Origin: Phoenix dactylifera
Lineage: Eukaryota > Streptophyta > Magnoliopsida > Arecales > Arecaceae
NCBI RefSeq assembly: GCF_009389715.1
Contig: NC_052394.1
Location: 23,562,899-23,626,898 of the forward strand
Length of the DNA: 64,000 nucleotides
Reading direction: 5' to 3'
A model generated the notes under the pieces. That model was not told the DNA's origin. It saw only the letters and a program-made list of their open reading frames with translations, and did no database searches. Each line of letters begins with the position of its first letter. Within the stretch, counting starts at the first letter, position 1. Shown here piece after piece: positions 1 through 12,099 of this stretch. The position numbers and the translations under genes were made by a program.

Positions 1-70
<70 letters not shown>
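1..70. repeat. (TA)n microsatellite
   Basis: An uninterrupted TA dinucleotide run of 35 units starts at the window edge, so its true length is unknown. It grades into a TG/CA/TA-rich stretch to about position 160 with repeated ATGTA and GTGCACATA motifs. This is simple-sequence DNA; the short open frame across it is low-complexity and not a gene. Confidence 0.97.
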
Positions 71-76
<6 letters not shown>

Positions 77-161
77 TGTACATGTATGTGCACATGCATG
101 TACGTCTATGTATGTGCACATACATGCATGTCTATGTATACATGTATGTATGTGCACATAT

Positions 162-1290
162 AAATGTAACAATATTCTCTCTATCCCAACATACATTAAT
201 CTCAATTTCAGTATGCCAGACTAATAAACATGCAGATACATATCGATATAGATGCATTTTGTACCCATTTTCTTCATATATTTTACCAATCAAAGACATC
301 ATTAATTAATGTAGATCATTACCTCAAAGAAAATCTTAGTATATAGAAAATCATATGAATTCTTATAGCTTTTACCGTAGAACTTGAGTGCAACATTTCG
401 TTGATACTTTCAGTGTTCTTCAGATAGCTTACTACAGGATTTAAGGCATGCTTTGTCAATAATGCCTTCAAATGCTAAAGTTGGCAATATATAATTAAAT
501 AGGATGTTCAGAGGTTCAAAACATCTCTATTTTTGCAAGAAAAAAAAAAGCTATATCTCAAAAAGGAAAATTGTTCCTTAACATGTCTTAGAGTCATATA
601 TCGTTTTAGCGATATTTTGTTTTTTTTGTTTGGAACCAATATAAGCCTGCCATCAATATGGTACAATACAATACCTACACACCCTTGGACCCTTACAGGG
701 AATGGTGAATACATAAATGCTAAATTGTTGTGCTCAATTTCAATTTGATATCAATTATGTCATGCCTCTAAGAAGGTAACAAACTCTGAAACCACAAAAG
801 TTTCCCACAATCCCACCCAAGTACATTAGTAGGATGACTTTAAAAAAATGATTTAAAGTTTAAAACTTGCAACCAACCACCTAGCCCAGTTGAAGCACAC
901 TCAAGAAAAGGGGGGAAAAAAGAAACACATAGTTAAGCAAAATGCATTATTGTCCTTGTTAAGCCTTAATTGTATTGTGACCTGTGACTTAGACATGCAC
1001 TATCTGTGTGCCTAAATATGAAGATGTTCTTCGATACTTTGTTTTACAGAAAATCATAATGGTTTTTCTTGACAAAATTAGTCCTAAACATTCTAAATAC
1101 TTACCCAAAATGAAGCTAAACAATGTTCCCTGATATTGATCGTACAACGAAAATTAGGAACTAAAATCTTTCTCAACTTAATGATTGGTACAAAATTCAT
1201 CTATAGACATAGTTTCACTTTGGTAATTACTCAAAAAACATGACATTTTGCATCAAGAAACTATAACAGGTGGTCAAATTTGCATGCACA
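162..1290. other. AT-rich intergenic or intronic DNA without recognised genes
   Basis: This stretch is AT-rich with only short chance open frames. It could belong to a downstream intron of the minus-strand carrier gene that starts near 2607. No carrier exon could be recognised in it by eye. Confidence 0.5.
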
Positions 1291-1294
1291 AATT

Positions 1295-2130
1295 TTGGCC
1301 CGTACTTAGAGAAGTGCTTACCCATGTCTTCTCAATTTGATTTAGTCATTCCTTATGGTAGAATATGAACCGTTGAGTGTACGTGAAGATTTGACCTACG
1401 AGGAGCTTTCGATCCAAATTGTGGACAGAAAAAATCATGTATTACGGTACCGAATCATTCCTTTTGTCAAAGTACAATGGAATAATCATTCAAAAACAGA
1501 GGTTGCATGGGAGCTTGAGGAAGAAATGAAGGTCAAACATTCACAGCTTTTTGAATCTTCAGGTATATTAATTTCGAGGACCAAATTATTTTAAGAGGGA
1601 GAATGCAATAACCAGATATTTTGGGATCGTGGGCCGGCTCGAAGTGGCCAGGCCCAGCTCGACTCCAACTAGCCCAACTTGTGGGCCGGCTCGAATAGGC
1701 CAGACCCAACCCGATCCGGCATGTGAGGGGGTTGGGGAAGAAGACCCCGGCTGGGAGTCTTCTTCCTCTTCGATTTCGGCGAAGTCAGCGACTCACCGAG
1801 GGCAATCCAAGTTTGATCCGAACTTTAGGATCTTGCCTATTTAACTCTCCACCCCCTTTGATTTCCTCCACCCCAATTGCCGAGAATCACCGCAATTTCA
1901 AGCTCTTCTTCTCCGAGTCTCCTCCTCACAATTCGTTGTCGGAAAGGGCTGCCAAAACCTCGCCAGACCGAGGTAAATGTTCCTCATCTTATTCCCCTTC
2001 CTTTCCTAGTGTTTGAGTAGACTTTTGCTTAGGTTTGAGCCAGCAAATCGCCGGAAATTTCATCCGAAACAGGGTATTTCGGTCTTCATCGCTCCTGTTC
2101 CACCACCTTGCTTCAAATTTGCGCACTTTA
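1295..2130 (+). mobile_element. Broken Ty3/gypsy chromovirus (Tekay/Del-like) 3' end with LTR remnant
   Basis: Positions about 1340-1594 encode residues typical of the end of a chromovirus integrase and chromodomain region, including IVDRK, RIIPFVKVQWNNH and AWELEEEMK. This is followed by a purine tract (AAGAGGGAGAATG) and LTR-like sequence from about 1604. The putative LTR has two imperfect copies of a GTGGGCCGGCTCGAA-type unit about 52 bp apart near 1629 and 1681. Only the 3' end of the element is present, so it is an old broken copy. The far end of the LTR is uncertain. It lies beside, and perhaps inside intron 1 of, the carrier gene. Confidence 0.6.
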
Positions 2131-2187
2131 AAACTTTTCTTGGTACAAAACGAACAACAAAACCACGGAAAATAAACATGGAACCAC

Positions 2188-2284
2188 CGCTTTCAAGAAT
2201 TTGTAGGAATTCAAATTTCACCGAAAAGAAAAGAACCGCCGCCTTCAAGAATTTGTAAGAATTCAAATTCCACCGAAAAATAAG
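2188..2284. repeat. Two-copy tandem repeat, ~52 bp unit
   Basis: Two adjacent near-identical copies share TTCAAGAATTTGTA, a GAATTCAAATT core and CACCGAAAA, with a period of about 52 bp. The repeat lies within the putative first intron of the carrier gene, about 70 bp beyond its donor site. Confidence 0.8.
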
Positions 2285-2352
2285 AGCAGTTTCACATGGT
2301 TCAAAGACGCTCCTTCCAACAAGTGGAAAGAGAGGGCAAGAGAGGGACCGAC

Positions 2353-2607
2353 CTGAAATAGAATAGTGAGACGAGAAAGTGGGGCCGTGCAGGTCTTGCT
2401 GAACGCTCCGGCGACGCCTCCGGCCAGGAGGTTCGCCACCGGCGCCATCTGCGGCTGAAGCTGAGGGGCCTGCTGCCCACTCTGCTGGTTGGGGTGCGAG
2501 GCCGAGTACCGCCGGATCCCGCCCTCCACGGCGACTCCGTGGGCGGCGGCGAGGGCCCTCTGCCCTCCGCCTTCCACCACCGCCCTCATCCGCGCGTCCG
2601 TCTGCAT
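2353..2607 (-). CDS. Mitochondrial carrier family protein, exon 1 (partial gene)
   Basis: Exon 1 runs from the ATG at 2607 to 2353 (85 codons, phase 0), followed by a GT donor at 2352-2351. It encodes an Ala/Gly/Gln-rich N-terminus and then the first membrane helix of an SLC25-type inner-membrane carrier, with the fingerprint NLLAGGVAGAFSKTCTAPL followed by SRLTILFQ. By memory this resembles the plant group of Arabidopsis At3g55640 (SLC25A42-like); the transported substrate is not deducible. The remaining exons should lie to the left on the minus strand, but none was recognised before the window edge. The gene therefore has a long first intron containing retroelement debris, or is truncated. 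A larger overlapping frame on this strand is out of frame with the helix and was rejected. Confidence 0.8.
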
Positions 2608-2641
2608 CTGCGATCTCGTCCTCCTCCCGCTGTGACCTCGG

Positions 2642-2787
2642 AAACCCTAGAAACGAGGCGGAGCGGCTCCAGATTTGGATTGGACTCGCCCCCTGGAATC
2701 GCCGAAATGGAAGTGGAAATCCTAGAGAAACCCTAGAAAGGTGTCCGGCGCGTCTGGCGTCGTCGTCTTCGTTTGCTTCATATATAG
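2642..2787 (-). promoter_or_regulatory. Carrier gene 5' region: TATA box and telo-box-like motifs
   Basis: Read on the minus strand, a TATATATGA box lies at about 2786-2778, some 170 bp upstream of the ATG at 2607. Two AAACCCTAG telo-box-like motifs, written on the plus strand, sit at 2642-2650 and 2728-2736 in the presumed 5' UTR. Telo-boxes are common in plant promoters of growth- and organelle-related genes. Assignment to this gene is inference. Confidence 0.45.
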
Positions 2788-3462
2788 GTTTTTGGGCGAG
2801 GAATTCGAAGCTGGAAAGGATGCAGCGTCCGAGTGGGACTCTTCCCTTCCCTTCCCAATTATTATAATTATTATTTTCCTTTTCAGTTAGCGTTTTTGTT
2901 TGGGTGTGTTGCCTATCGTGATCACGCTCCCCGGATTGCACGGTCAGGATGAAGAGTATCCCTGAAGACCGGAAGATGCGGTGTTCCATCTCGGGGGCAG
3001 TCTCTTTTCTGAGCCGCATGACGTGGAAGATTACGATTCGTGGACGGGACTGTTGGTCTTTTGATGTGACCGTCAGCGAGCACTCGGGGTCTCGGGCCCA
3101 GGGTGAACTGTGGGAGTCGGAAATATGGGAGTGGGGCAGGTTGACCGGTGGGCCAGTTACCATGGATGGTGGATGGGTTTCAAACACTTTTGGAACAATA
3201 GTCCCGATTTAACATGGTTGGGTCATAAACTTGGAAAGCAACCAGAAGTTTACCAAGATTGTGATTCATCCATAGAAACTATGGAGACTTAATGAAGTAG
3301 GAAACTTGGAACAAACGGAGGAGGACTAGTATGGGAAAAGTCAAAATTAAATGGCACCGGTATAATTTTGTTTTTTGTTGAACCAAATCTACTGGAGCAA
3401 CATGTACGAAATGCATGTGTGTTGCTCCATGGTTGGATTGGTGCATCAGGTAAATAGTGAAT

Positions 3463-3635
3463 CTAGTCTAACCAATAATCACTTCTGGAGCAAAACGGCA
3501 GGCAAAAATTAGGGATGCACATGTCAGCAAGAGTCGCTAGCTCATCCTCAGAGAGGAGTGTGATGTCTCCATCTTCCTCGTTCAGGCGCATCTCCGAATG
3601 GATCCCAGCCTCCAACCATGGGCAAGCATCATAGA
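3463..3635 (-). other. Unidentified exon-like open frame fragment
   Basis: A minus-strand frame contains an acidic, non-repetitive stretch (HSEMRLNEEDGDITLL then SEDELATLADMC) ending close to a stop. It reads like real protein rather than chance sequence. It has no convincing start, and its upstream side runs straight into the MITE-like repeat at 3637. It may be a captured or degenerate exon. The family is not recognised. Confidence 0.25.
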
Positions 3636-3636
3636 C

Positions 3637-3835
3637 AGAGCCGGCCCAACTCTTAGGCAATTGAGGTGGTCGTCTAAGGCCCCGGCCCAAAGAAGGCCCA
3701 CCGCAGGAAAGGGCTCAAAGACAAAATGAAAAGGAAAAAGGTTCCTGTGTGAGTTAGCTTTAGATTGGCCCACTGCAGAAATGCCTCAAAGACAAAACAA
3801 CCTTAGGCCCCCAAATACATTGGGCCTCTCCTGGT
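3637..3835. mobile_element. hAT-like MITE
   Basis: The left end begins CAGAGCCGGCCCAA and the right end, inverted, begins CAGGAGAGGCCCAA. These resemble the CAGRGCCGGCYC termini common in plant hAT elements. The flanks ATCATAGA and GTTATAGT could be a diverged 8-bp target duplication. Inside are two copies of a GCCCACYGCAG...CTCAAAGACAAAA unit. No transposase is encoded, so the element would be non-autonomous. Confidence 0.4.
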
Positions 3836-3839
3836 TATA

Positions 3840-6800
3840 GTCTCTTATTTGAAGCTGCAGGAGACGGTTCTTGGCAAAGCTAAAACAAAGTTCATACGAA
3901 GGATGATCGGGAGTTCAAGTTCACACCAACGAGAAGGAAGATGCTTTATAAGGCCAGGAGATATCTTCCCATCCTTCTTCTGAGGCAGCAAAGATTGACG
4001 AGGGGCAATCTTTTGAGGCAGGCACTCAAGTGGTTGAAGGAATTGCCGAGGAATTTGTTGTTATTTCTTCTTTATGAATGTTATAGTTTAGAATTGCCGA
4101 GTGCAGCAAAACCTTCTTCGCCGGCAAATTTTGGGAGACTCTGTGCTATTCATAATGTTGATTTGGGAGTTTGACAGCCTGGGCTGTCTAATTTAGGCAA
4201 TCTAACCGGTCAAACTATAAACCAAGAGTCATGCTAGGGTAGAGATAGCTCAATAGAGATTGTTGATGGAGTCTAGTGGTGGCTGGCAAGGGCACCATTA
4301 GGACTGTTCAGAACCTCTTCATTGAGGGTTGACCAGAGGTCCACAGAGGAGGTTAGGACTCTTTAGTAGGGTCCGTAGATTCCTATAGAGAGAGAAATAG
4401 AAAGAAGAGAGGGGAGAGAAAAGAAGAAAAAAAAATGTGCCCTTAAAAAAATTAGAGGAAGAGGTGCAGTGGCTCGATAGTGGTGGCGGTGAGCTATTAG
4501 TCAAAGTTTGGCTTCTGGTGAATGTTGCATGGTGACGGTGGCAACGACTAGCGTAAAACAAGCATGGAATCGGTCTAAGAAAAAGGACTGAATAGAGTCA
4601 AATGATTTGGCTAAGAATCAGAAAAAGAAGGAGAAACCTAGGCTTGGATGGTGGTGAAGACCAAAGGCCGCAAGCAATCGGTGTGAAAAACTAAGAAAAT
4701 AGGATCTAAAGTGTGGCAAAAAATAAGGGTCTAGTGCTCAGCTTAATTTCAGTGATTGTTTGCCGGAAACCTTATAGATGGTGGATGAAAGAAGAGTAGG
4801 GGCACTTACCTCATCTTCATCAAGCTTTTGTGATCGGGTTGGCAAGAAGATCGCCGATGAAATCGAGGGATTTCCACCATGAAATCTATTATGGCTAGTA
4901 GTGATTCGATGGTGAGACTTGAAGGAGGGAGTGAGGCCGTTAAATAGAGGTGGGAGCTAGGTTTTTCCTAGCGTTCGACTGCCTCTAAGATTTTGAGTCT
5001 AATTAAGAGTCAATCAGGGAAGAAGTCTCCCATTAGGAGTCTTCCTCTAGCTAGGCACATTCTAGCTAGGTATGCACTCAACTGAGTTCTTTTTCTTTTT
5101 CTCTTCCTCTAGGGGCTTGGGTCGTCTCAAAAATAGACCATTTATGGACTTGGTCCGCCAAGAGTTGGGCCTCACAAATATTGCTGTTGTATATGATTGT
5201 ATAACAAACACTCTCTTTTCACAAATAACTTGTCACCATAAAAAGCTTGTATTATGTATTAAAAAACTTTACTGATTTATGATAAATGATCTACTTGACT
5301 CACCGATTAGAGTATTGTTTCATGCGGCAAATCGAATAGCTGTTTGAGTGATGTCTAATAAGTTTTCTCGTTTTTCCTTTTTTTTTTCCTTATATCAAGT
5401 TAGTCTCGACCATGTTCAATTGGCACAATCCAAAATATGGCGTATAATAATACATATCTAAAGAGCTTCTTTTCATTCAATGCCACTATCTATGTGATTT
5501 TCTTTCGTACTGCAATTCTATGAAGTACATGGTTTGATGATCCCTTCCTAAAATTTTTGGAATCCAAAATCTCTTGACGGTGAGGTCTTCCAACCACCAA
5601 TAAATGCAATTTTAATTTCGTCGAAGATTCAACATACACTCACATAAATATCAAGAGACTCATAATGAAGGTCTAATCTATTTTAGCAAAAACACCAAGG
5701 AAACCATAAATTAATGGTTCAACTTATTTGCTGTCGTCAAGCTCGGATGATCAGTGAAGTTGATAATGAATATTTTTTTATTGTAAAGAAAGCGAGCAGA
5801 AATGACTTATGATTCTAACCCTCTCTTGTCATTTGATTCATTCTTTTACCACATTGTATCAACATCGTTCTTGACCAAATTACATAAATCGCATCCTTCA
5901 TTTCTTTTTATAATTTCATTCCTATAAATCACTCAACAAATTTAAAATTCTCGGCATGAAAAAGAATCTAGCTACTTTTTGATCAATCTAAACCATGATC
6001 AAATACAAAAAAAAAGTATTTAAAAAAAAATGAGAGCATGTCGTACCAAGCAAGCATAACATGGTCTATAACGTTAATTCGCAGTATAACTAAAGCAGAA
6101 GGTAACGACTGTACATCTAATTCCACACTTGAAAAACCTCTCCACCAATCTCAAAACACATACTTCTACATTGGATTAACCGTGGCAGACTACCAGCCCT
6201 GCTTCTGCTTACGATCAAAAGTCTTGCCACGAGTGAGAGAAGCCAGTGGCGAATTTAGGTACAGATGGACTCCTCCATCTGCCCCGAGCGCGGATACCCC
6301 GTTGGATACGAGTGAAATTCTCATTTTCTAAATACGTCCATTTACAAAGTACAAACTAGTTATAACGCTCATTATCCTTTTCTTTTTCCAATTATTATTA
6401 TAACCATATTATAGCAGTTCTTATTCTAAATCTTGGTGGCTGCAGTCTGTCGCCTAACTGTAACGAGGACTAAAAGTGCCAGATAAATATAGGCCGCGGT
6501 GGAAGCGCTGACAGCGTCCGGAAAAAGCCATGGGCACAATGAGAGAGGATTGAAAAAAAAAAAAAAAAAAAGCTACATCTATGAGTCCCATTCCTTAGTT
6601 ACATCACGAACAGTGCTGTCATTTCCAAGAAAGGCACCCGTTCCTCACGGAGCATGTCATTTCCGAGACGGCTACACGTTGGCCACGAAATTGTCCAAAA
6701 TATTTGCTCTTGGCGCAACTCAGAAGCCAGGATCCGCTGCATCTACCTTCTCCCACACCAATTTGCCCCATTATCCCCATTAAATAACACTGACGTCGAC

Positions 6801-7430
6801 GCAGCCCTGCCGCAGATTAATAATATCAAACAGGGCTTAGAGTAATGGATTTTTTTCCATACAACTTAGCGATTAAAGGACTTTAAATGCTCGCCCCACG
6901 GAGTATTAAATTCCGACTGCTCGGAAGAACTAAATTAAAAGAGACACCAATATCAACGATAGATCCGTTTGACATGGGTTTCAGTGAAGACTACAACTTA
7001 GCTCCTATAATCCATCCGAGATCCGTCTTGGCTGGACACAAGCACGAAACTCCATTTCACAGCCTAGCCTGCATCCCCTAGATGGGGCAAATGGGCTCCT
7101 ACGTTCCAATCCATAATTCTAGCCAGCTAAACACAAGCATTTGTTAAAATGATTTACTTGCAGCCTAAGCTAGCAGGTCAATTAATGTACACAGCTCATG
7201 CTCTACAATCAAGGTAGACCATCATTGTTTTCTGTATTCCAATCAGCAACTATTCCCAGCCATCTCAAACGGCAACTTGGCCAACTTGCACTGTCGTTCT
7301 GTACATAAAAATAAAGTTGGCGAGTGTCTATAGAAGAATATATATAACACGTAGGGAAAAACAAATAGATCTACATACCTCGACACTTCATGAAGAACCA
7401 CCTTCCAAATTTCTGATTGGAAATTCATGT
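3840..7430. other. Intergenic DNA without recognised genes
   Basis: This 3.6-kb stretch separates the carrier gene region from the 3' end of the homeobox gene. It holds only short, low-complexity frames, an 18-base A run near 6554-6571 and GA-rich stretches near 4390-4430. Sequence around 4930-5290 looks repeat-derived but has no identifiable ends. Confidence 0.45.
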
Positions 7431-7534
7431 CACACAGAGTCCGGATGAGATGTTGGGTACATTGATGTTAACATGATAGCTCATCATCAGCTGCTTCAGT
7501 TTTTGTAAACTTCGTGAGCACTTCATCCGACAAA

Positions 7535-10500
7535 TCATGAAGGAAGTGCCCGCCAGGTATCCTTTCCGAAGTGTCGATCTTGTCCCTCAAATGCACCCAT
7601 GACATAAGGATCACTGTAGTCTTCAAGGCCAAAACGGCGAACGACATTCATAGGAAGCGGCTCTGCTAAGCAAACACCATTGTTTTGGTGGAGGCCCAGA
7701 GTGAGAGAAACATCACCCTTCGCACCACCAGCGACATCCATTCCGTGCTGATGGCCGGATAAATCATCATAGACAAAGTTCCAGGATTCTCGGATGTGGC
7801 TGGATATGTGGGTGAGGTCATCTTGAAAGAGTTCCGTGGATGGATTTTGATTCTTTTGGCTGCTGCTGGCATAGAGAGGTTGAGAACTGGACGGAGGTGC
7901 AACAGATGCTGATGGAACCTGAGTTTGCTCTTCGGTTTTACGGTTTCTATCAGCTGCTGGGGCTCTATGCAGTTGTCGCATGTCGAGAGTGTGTATTTCT
8001 TCGATCATTGGCTTCCAAAGTCTTACTCTTGCATTGATAAACCAGTTTGAGACCTGTTTGAATCAAATATGTGATTGGTACAAGATATTGTAAAACTGTA
8101 AGGATGAACAAGCGTAAAGGCAGTCCATTCAAGGCAAATTGGGGTATATCAGGCAAAAAAAGGGGGCATATCATCCATGTAAGAGGAGAGAAAAGTTTGG
8201 TGCTATTAAAAATGTCGGTTTTTTCCCCTCGTAGGAGTCAATCGGGTCCTACTTTTTAGTCATATCGTGATTATAGGGTAATATGCAACAGCCATACTGC
8301 CAGTGGCAATTTCTCCAACAAAAAGTCCTCATTCAATCAGACAAGAAGAGCCATGCTCGAGTATTTGAACAACATCGATTCACAATGAAGTAAATTTAGC
8401 ATGAATGTAGATTTTACGTACCTGGTTTCTTGTTAGACCTGTTTGTTTAGCCAACATTTGCTTGTCGGTGTCGGTCGGATACCTAGAAAACAGTAATGGA
8501 ACATATCAATGGATGCATGCTTATATCTCGAAAAGACAAGCACAGAACGAAAGTTTTGAGCAAAATAAATCTAACCATTTATTTGCCGCTCATTTTATTG
8601 CCTTGTGGTTCAGAAGCAAGGCACTGGATTTTTGAAGAAAAAATATGGAAGGCGAGCATGGTTACATCAGCAAAGCAAATAAGCTAATATGTTTTTTTCT
8701 TTTTTATTGATAATATAAAACAACCCAAAACATAGATACTCCCACTGATTTTTCGCAATATCTACTAAACAATGCCTTATCATATTGTCATACTCAAAGA
8801 TACTATACTATATTCACATGATCGCATCTATAGCACATAATAAGTGAAAAATCCTCCATCGGACTGTATCTCAATAAAAATGTTGACGCAAGAAGAATGT
8901 GTCCTCTCCAAATGTTGATATCATAAATATATTCAACCATGACGAGCAAAAAATTTTCAAACCATAAACCAACGAAGAAGGAAGAAGCCCACCTCTAAGG
9001 TGTTGCTCTCAGCTATATTTCAGAACCAGTTCCAGGAGTTTAGAAACTTACGGGTGCAAGAAGTGTTCAAATAGCCATGCACGAAGGACGGACACCGCAC
9101 GTTCAGGAAGTCCTCGTTGAGGCCGCCAAATATTTGCCGGACCAAAAGTGCCAGAGTCGTTTGGTGCTCTTTGGAGACCAACACCACAACTAATGAGGCC
9201 AAAGCTTGAGCTCTCTTCTCTACTGAGGCCTTCTGTCGACCTAAGAACCTTGTTTGCGTAACTTAGTTGATTAGATATTTTTTTTTTGAGGCACCTGAAG
9301 TGCTTCAACATGGTTCTGAGGGCCATGGAGGCATACGGAGCTGCAATCCTCAAGCCCGCCACAGATTCAAATGATGTGATGACAGCTTGCACCTGTTGAT
9401 AATATTGCTTGTATTTTCTATAGACCTACAATAGAATCAATGGGGTAAATTACAAAAGGAAACAAAGAAATGACAGTAGGACCACAAAATAGCTTGCATG
9501 AACTATTTTAATACAGTAAACTGCTTCTTGAGTTGTAATCAAATCCAATAGAGCTGCAATTTAATAAAGAATTAATATAATTCTGAATGCAAGTCTAGTT
9601 AACTCAACAAGGAAAAAAGAACCCACATGATGATTATTTCCAGAAAATAGATAACCTGGGAAGGACCAAAGAAATGAACAAATTTAAAGAAATCATTTAA
9701 GATCCACTAAGGATGTGCAGCAGATTGCATTTCAATAAGACATTTTGGCTTACAATTGTTCCCTGGAGACATAGATTTATCAAATTTTTGTTATCTTTCT
9801 ACCTTATTGTAGACTTTTCAAATTATAGATAAGTTCAGATCTTTCATCTCTCAGTTGCATGATCTTCGACTACAAAGAATAATGGAAGTACCCTTAGCTG
9901 CAAAATAGGGTTATTGATTTTATGGCAGACTGCTCTATAGCTTAAAATTGCATCAAGCAAATATTCTGCAAGAAATCTGGGTGAGTTGCTATCAAATTTA
10001 CTTGAGACTGCGTTCCGCAGCTGACAGTATGAAGAACCGCCAAGTTTCTAGATGTTTTCATGATAACAGATGAAAAGCATATCACAAAATCCTTGAAGTT
10101 TGCCCTTCCAATGCAGATCAGCCATACAGTCAGTCTACCGTTTATGTTAGCGAAAATGTTAAATACCATGATGATACCCACACCACAAGTTAAAGGTCAT
10201 ACAGTTGTAACATAAACATGAGAAGCTTATGAAATTTGGAATGCTTGCTAAGCAATTCAAAGGTCATCAAACGCAAAAGAATAAGCTTCTGCACAGGTGC
10301 ATGAAGAATTCCCGCAGCTCGCGAGGTCAAATACTATGTCATTCTTCATATTAAAAGAGCAAAGCTAATTATATGAACAAACTAACTCAATTAATGATAA
10401 TTGCCGAACGCAATTCATTGATGAGTAGAGCATTAAAAAGGTAGAATCATCTCAGAAATAAATGAGTCGCAGAAAACACTTTGGTAACTGCAATATATAT

Positions 10501-12090
10501 GTCAAAGTCTACCTCATGAAGCAACATTTAAGCCTGTGAAAAAATTGAGTAAATTAAATGCACTTCTCTCAACTTTTTTAGACACTTCACATCACAAATT
10601 CAACCCGAATTTTCCAGATGTGGCACAATTATGAGTGGAGTTTTTTTGACGATATAAAAACTGTCGCTGAAATTTCGCCCATGACATGATACTCATTCCA
10701 TAATGAGTAGCAAACACGTTCATCTCAATTTGTTTTCTCTTACAAAACAAGCTGGACATATTCCTTCTAATCATATGGGAATATCATAATATCAAGCTCC
10801 TGGTAAAGATTACCACCACTAATCTAACAAAGAAAAAGATTATCACGACTAATGCTAGCTAATTAACAAGAGCATTCTTTTTCAAGAAAAATAACCTAAA
10901 GCTACTGACCAGCATTTACAGGTTCTCGCAAAATCATGGCCTGATTTCAGGAATATCAAATCAGCCCTAGCTTAAACAAATCAAAAGTAGGAGAACAGGA
11001 GTAAGACAAACAGTCACAGATAAGAAATACTTCATTGATCTGAAAGAACTATGCTTGGGCTGAGCAGTAGCATCACCGACACCATAAAAGATAAAAATCT
11101 TCCATCTTCAAAATAAGCAAGCAAAGATTATATCAAGTAATGATAGCTATAACCATGCCATAAGTTCACGACATGACCATGATCTCTTAACAGTAACAAG
11201 ATTCCACGAGTTGCAACCAAAATCTTCTGACATGAAAGAACACAGCCATTGTTTATGAATATATGCAACGCCTCGAGAAGATGGCATAAATGGATGAGAG
11301 AACTGAGACAAAGCAAGTCCTTTCATATGAATAGAGAACAGAAAAATAAAAGAACAAAAATCCAAGAAAGCAGGCGAAGTTGTTTCAAGAGCTAGACTCC
11401 CACCTCGTCAAGCATGGACACGAGTCTCGTTTTCTTCCACTGCTGCTCGGTCCCCGAGATCCGGCCCTCTACCTCTCCTCCAGCCAACCCCTCCATCTTA
11501 TGATGATCCAACGACGAAAGCTCCGGCGGATCGGCATCGAGGAGCATTCCCCCGCCACCACCACTTAGTCCTTGTCGACGTCCTGCGTCGCAAATCTCCT
11601 CTAGAATTTGCCGGGCGGGCTCGAGGAACCGGGACCGGTTCAGGACGGCGGCGTAGCCAGTGAAGGGCCCCGCCGGCCTCGGCGCGGGCCCGGCGGTGAA
11701 CTGGAGGTGGGGCAAAGAAGGCGGAGGAGGCTTGGAAGAAGAAGGGGAGGAGGCAAGGGACAAGGAGAAGCCCTGATGGCCCGAAAATTGGGTGGTTGGA
11801 GAGAAAGTATCGCTAGGGTTTGGAGAGTAGTAGGACAAGGAGGAGGAGGAGGAGGAGGATGGGAGGAAGGTGGTGAGAGAGTTGGGATCGTGGTGGAAGA
11901 AGAAGGAGGTAGGCGGCGGGGATTCCTCCGGTGGGAACCGGAGCTTCTCTCGCCGGCTGTATTGAGGCACGTGGTACGTCTGATGGTGGTAGTGGTAGAG
12001 CAGCTGCTCCGCTTCTCCGTCACCGCCGCCGTAGCCCTTCGCCGCCGACGACATCTTGTTGTTTCTTCGTTTTGGGTCGTATTCGTCCAC
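7535..12090 (-). CDS. BEL1-like TALE homeodomain transcription factor
   Basis: There are four exons: 12090-11404, 9425-9052, 8482-8422 (61 bp, typical of this family) and 8053-7535. All have GT-AG introns and matching phases, giving about 546 aa. BEL1-like proteins pair with KNOX proteins and regulate meristem and organ patterning. In order, the product has an N-terminal ZIBEL-like GFSLSLASS, a SKY-type segment ([13 protein letters not shown]), a BELL domain (about 218-283) split at [11 protein letters not shown], a TALE homeodomain (about 329-391, with PYP loop and WFINAR helix) and a C-terminal ZIBEL motif VSLTLGL. The usual last motif, GGxxLHD, is present in the DNA but one frame off: the read frame ends DTWRALPS, whereas the +1 frame continues [16 protein letters not shown] to a stop near 7437. 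This means either a real frameshift or a base-call error. A second in-frame ATG lies at 12054. The exact BLH orthologue is unknown. Confidence 0.9.
9426..11403 (-). other. Intron 1 of the BEL1-like gene
   Basis: This is a 1978-bp AT-rich intron between GAG|GTGGGA and TGTAG|GTCTATAG. No coding sequence or recognisable transposon was seen in it. Long first introns in BEL1-like genes can carry regulatory elements, but none could be identified here. Confidence 0.8.
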
Positions 12091-12099
12091 TCCTCTTTC

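Noticed and set aside
2060-3187. 375-codon minus-strand open frame across the carrier exon
   Set aside because: It overlaps the true exon in another frame, is Arg/Gly-rich low-complexity sequence, and spans the carrier's promoter, exon and intron.
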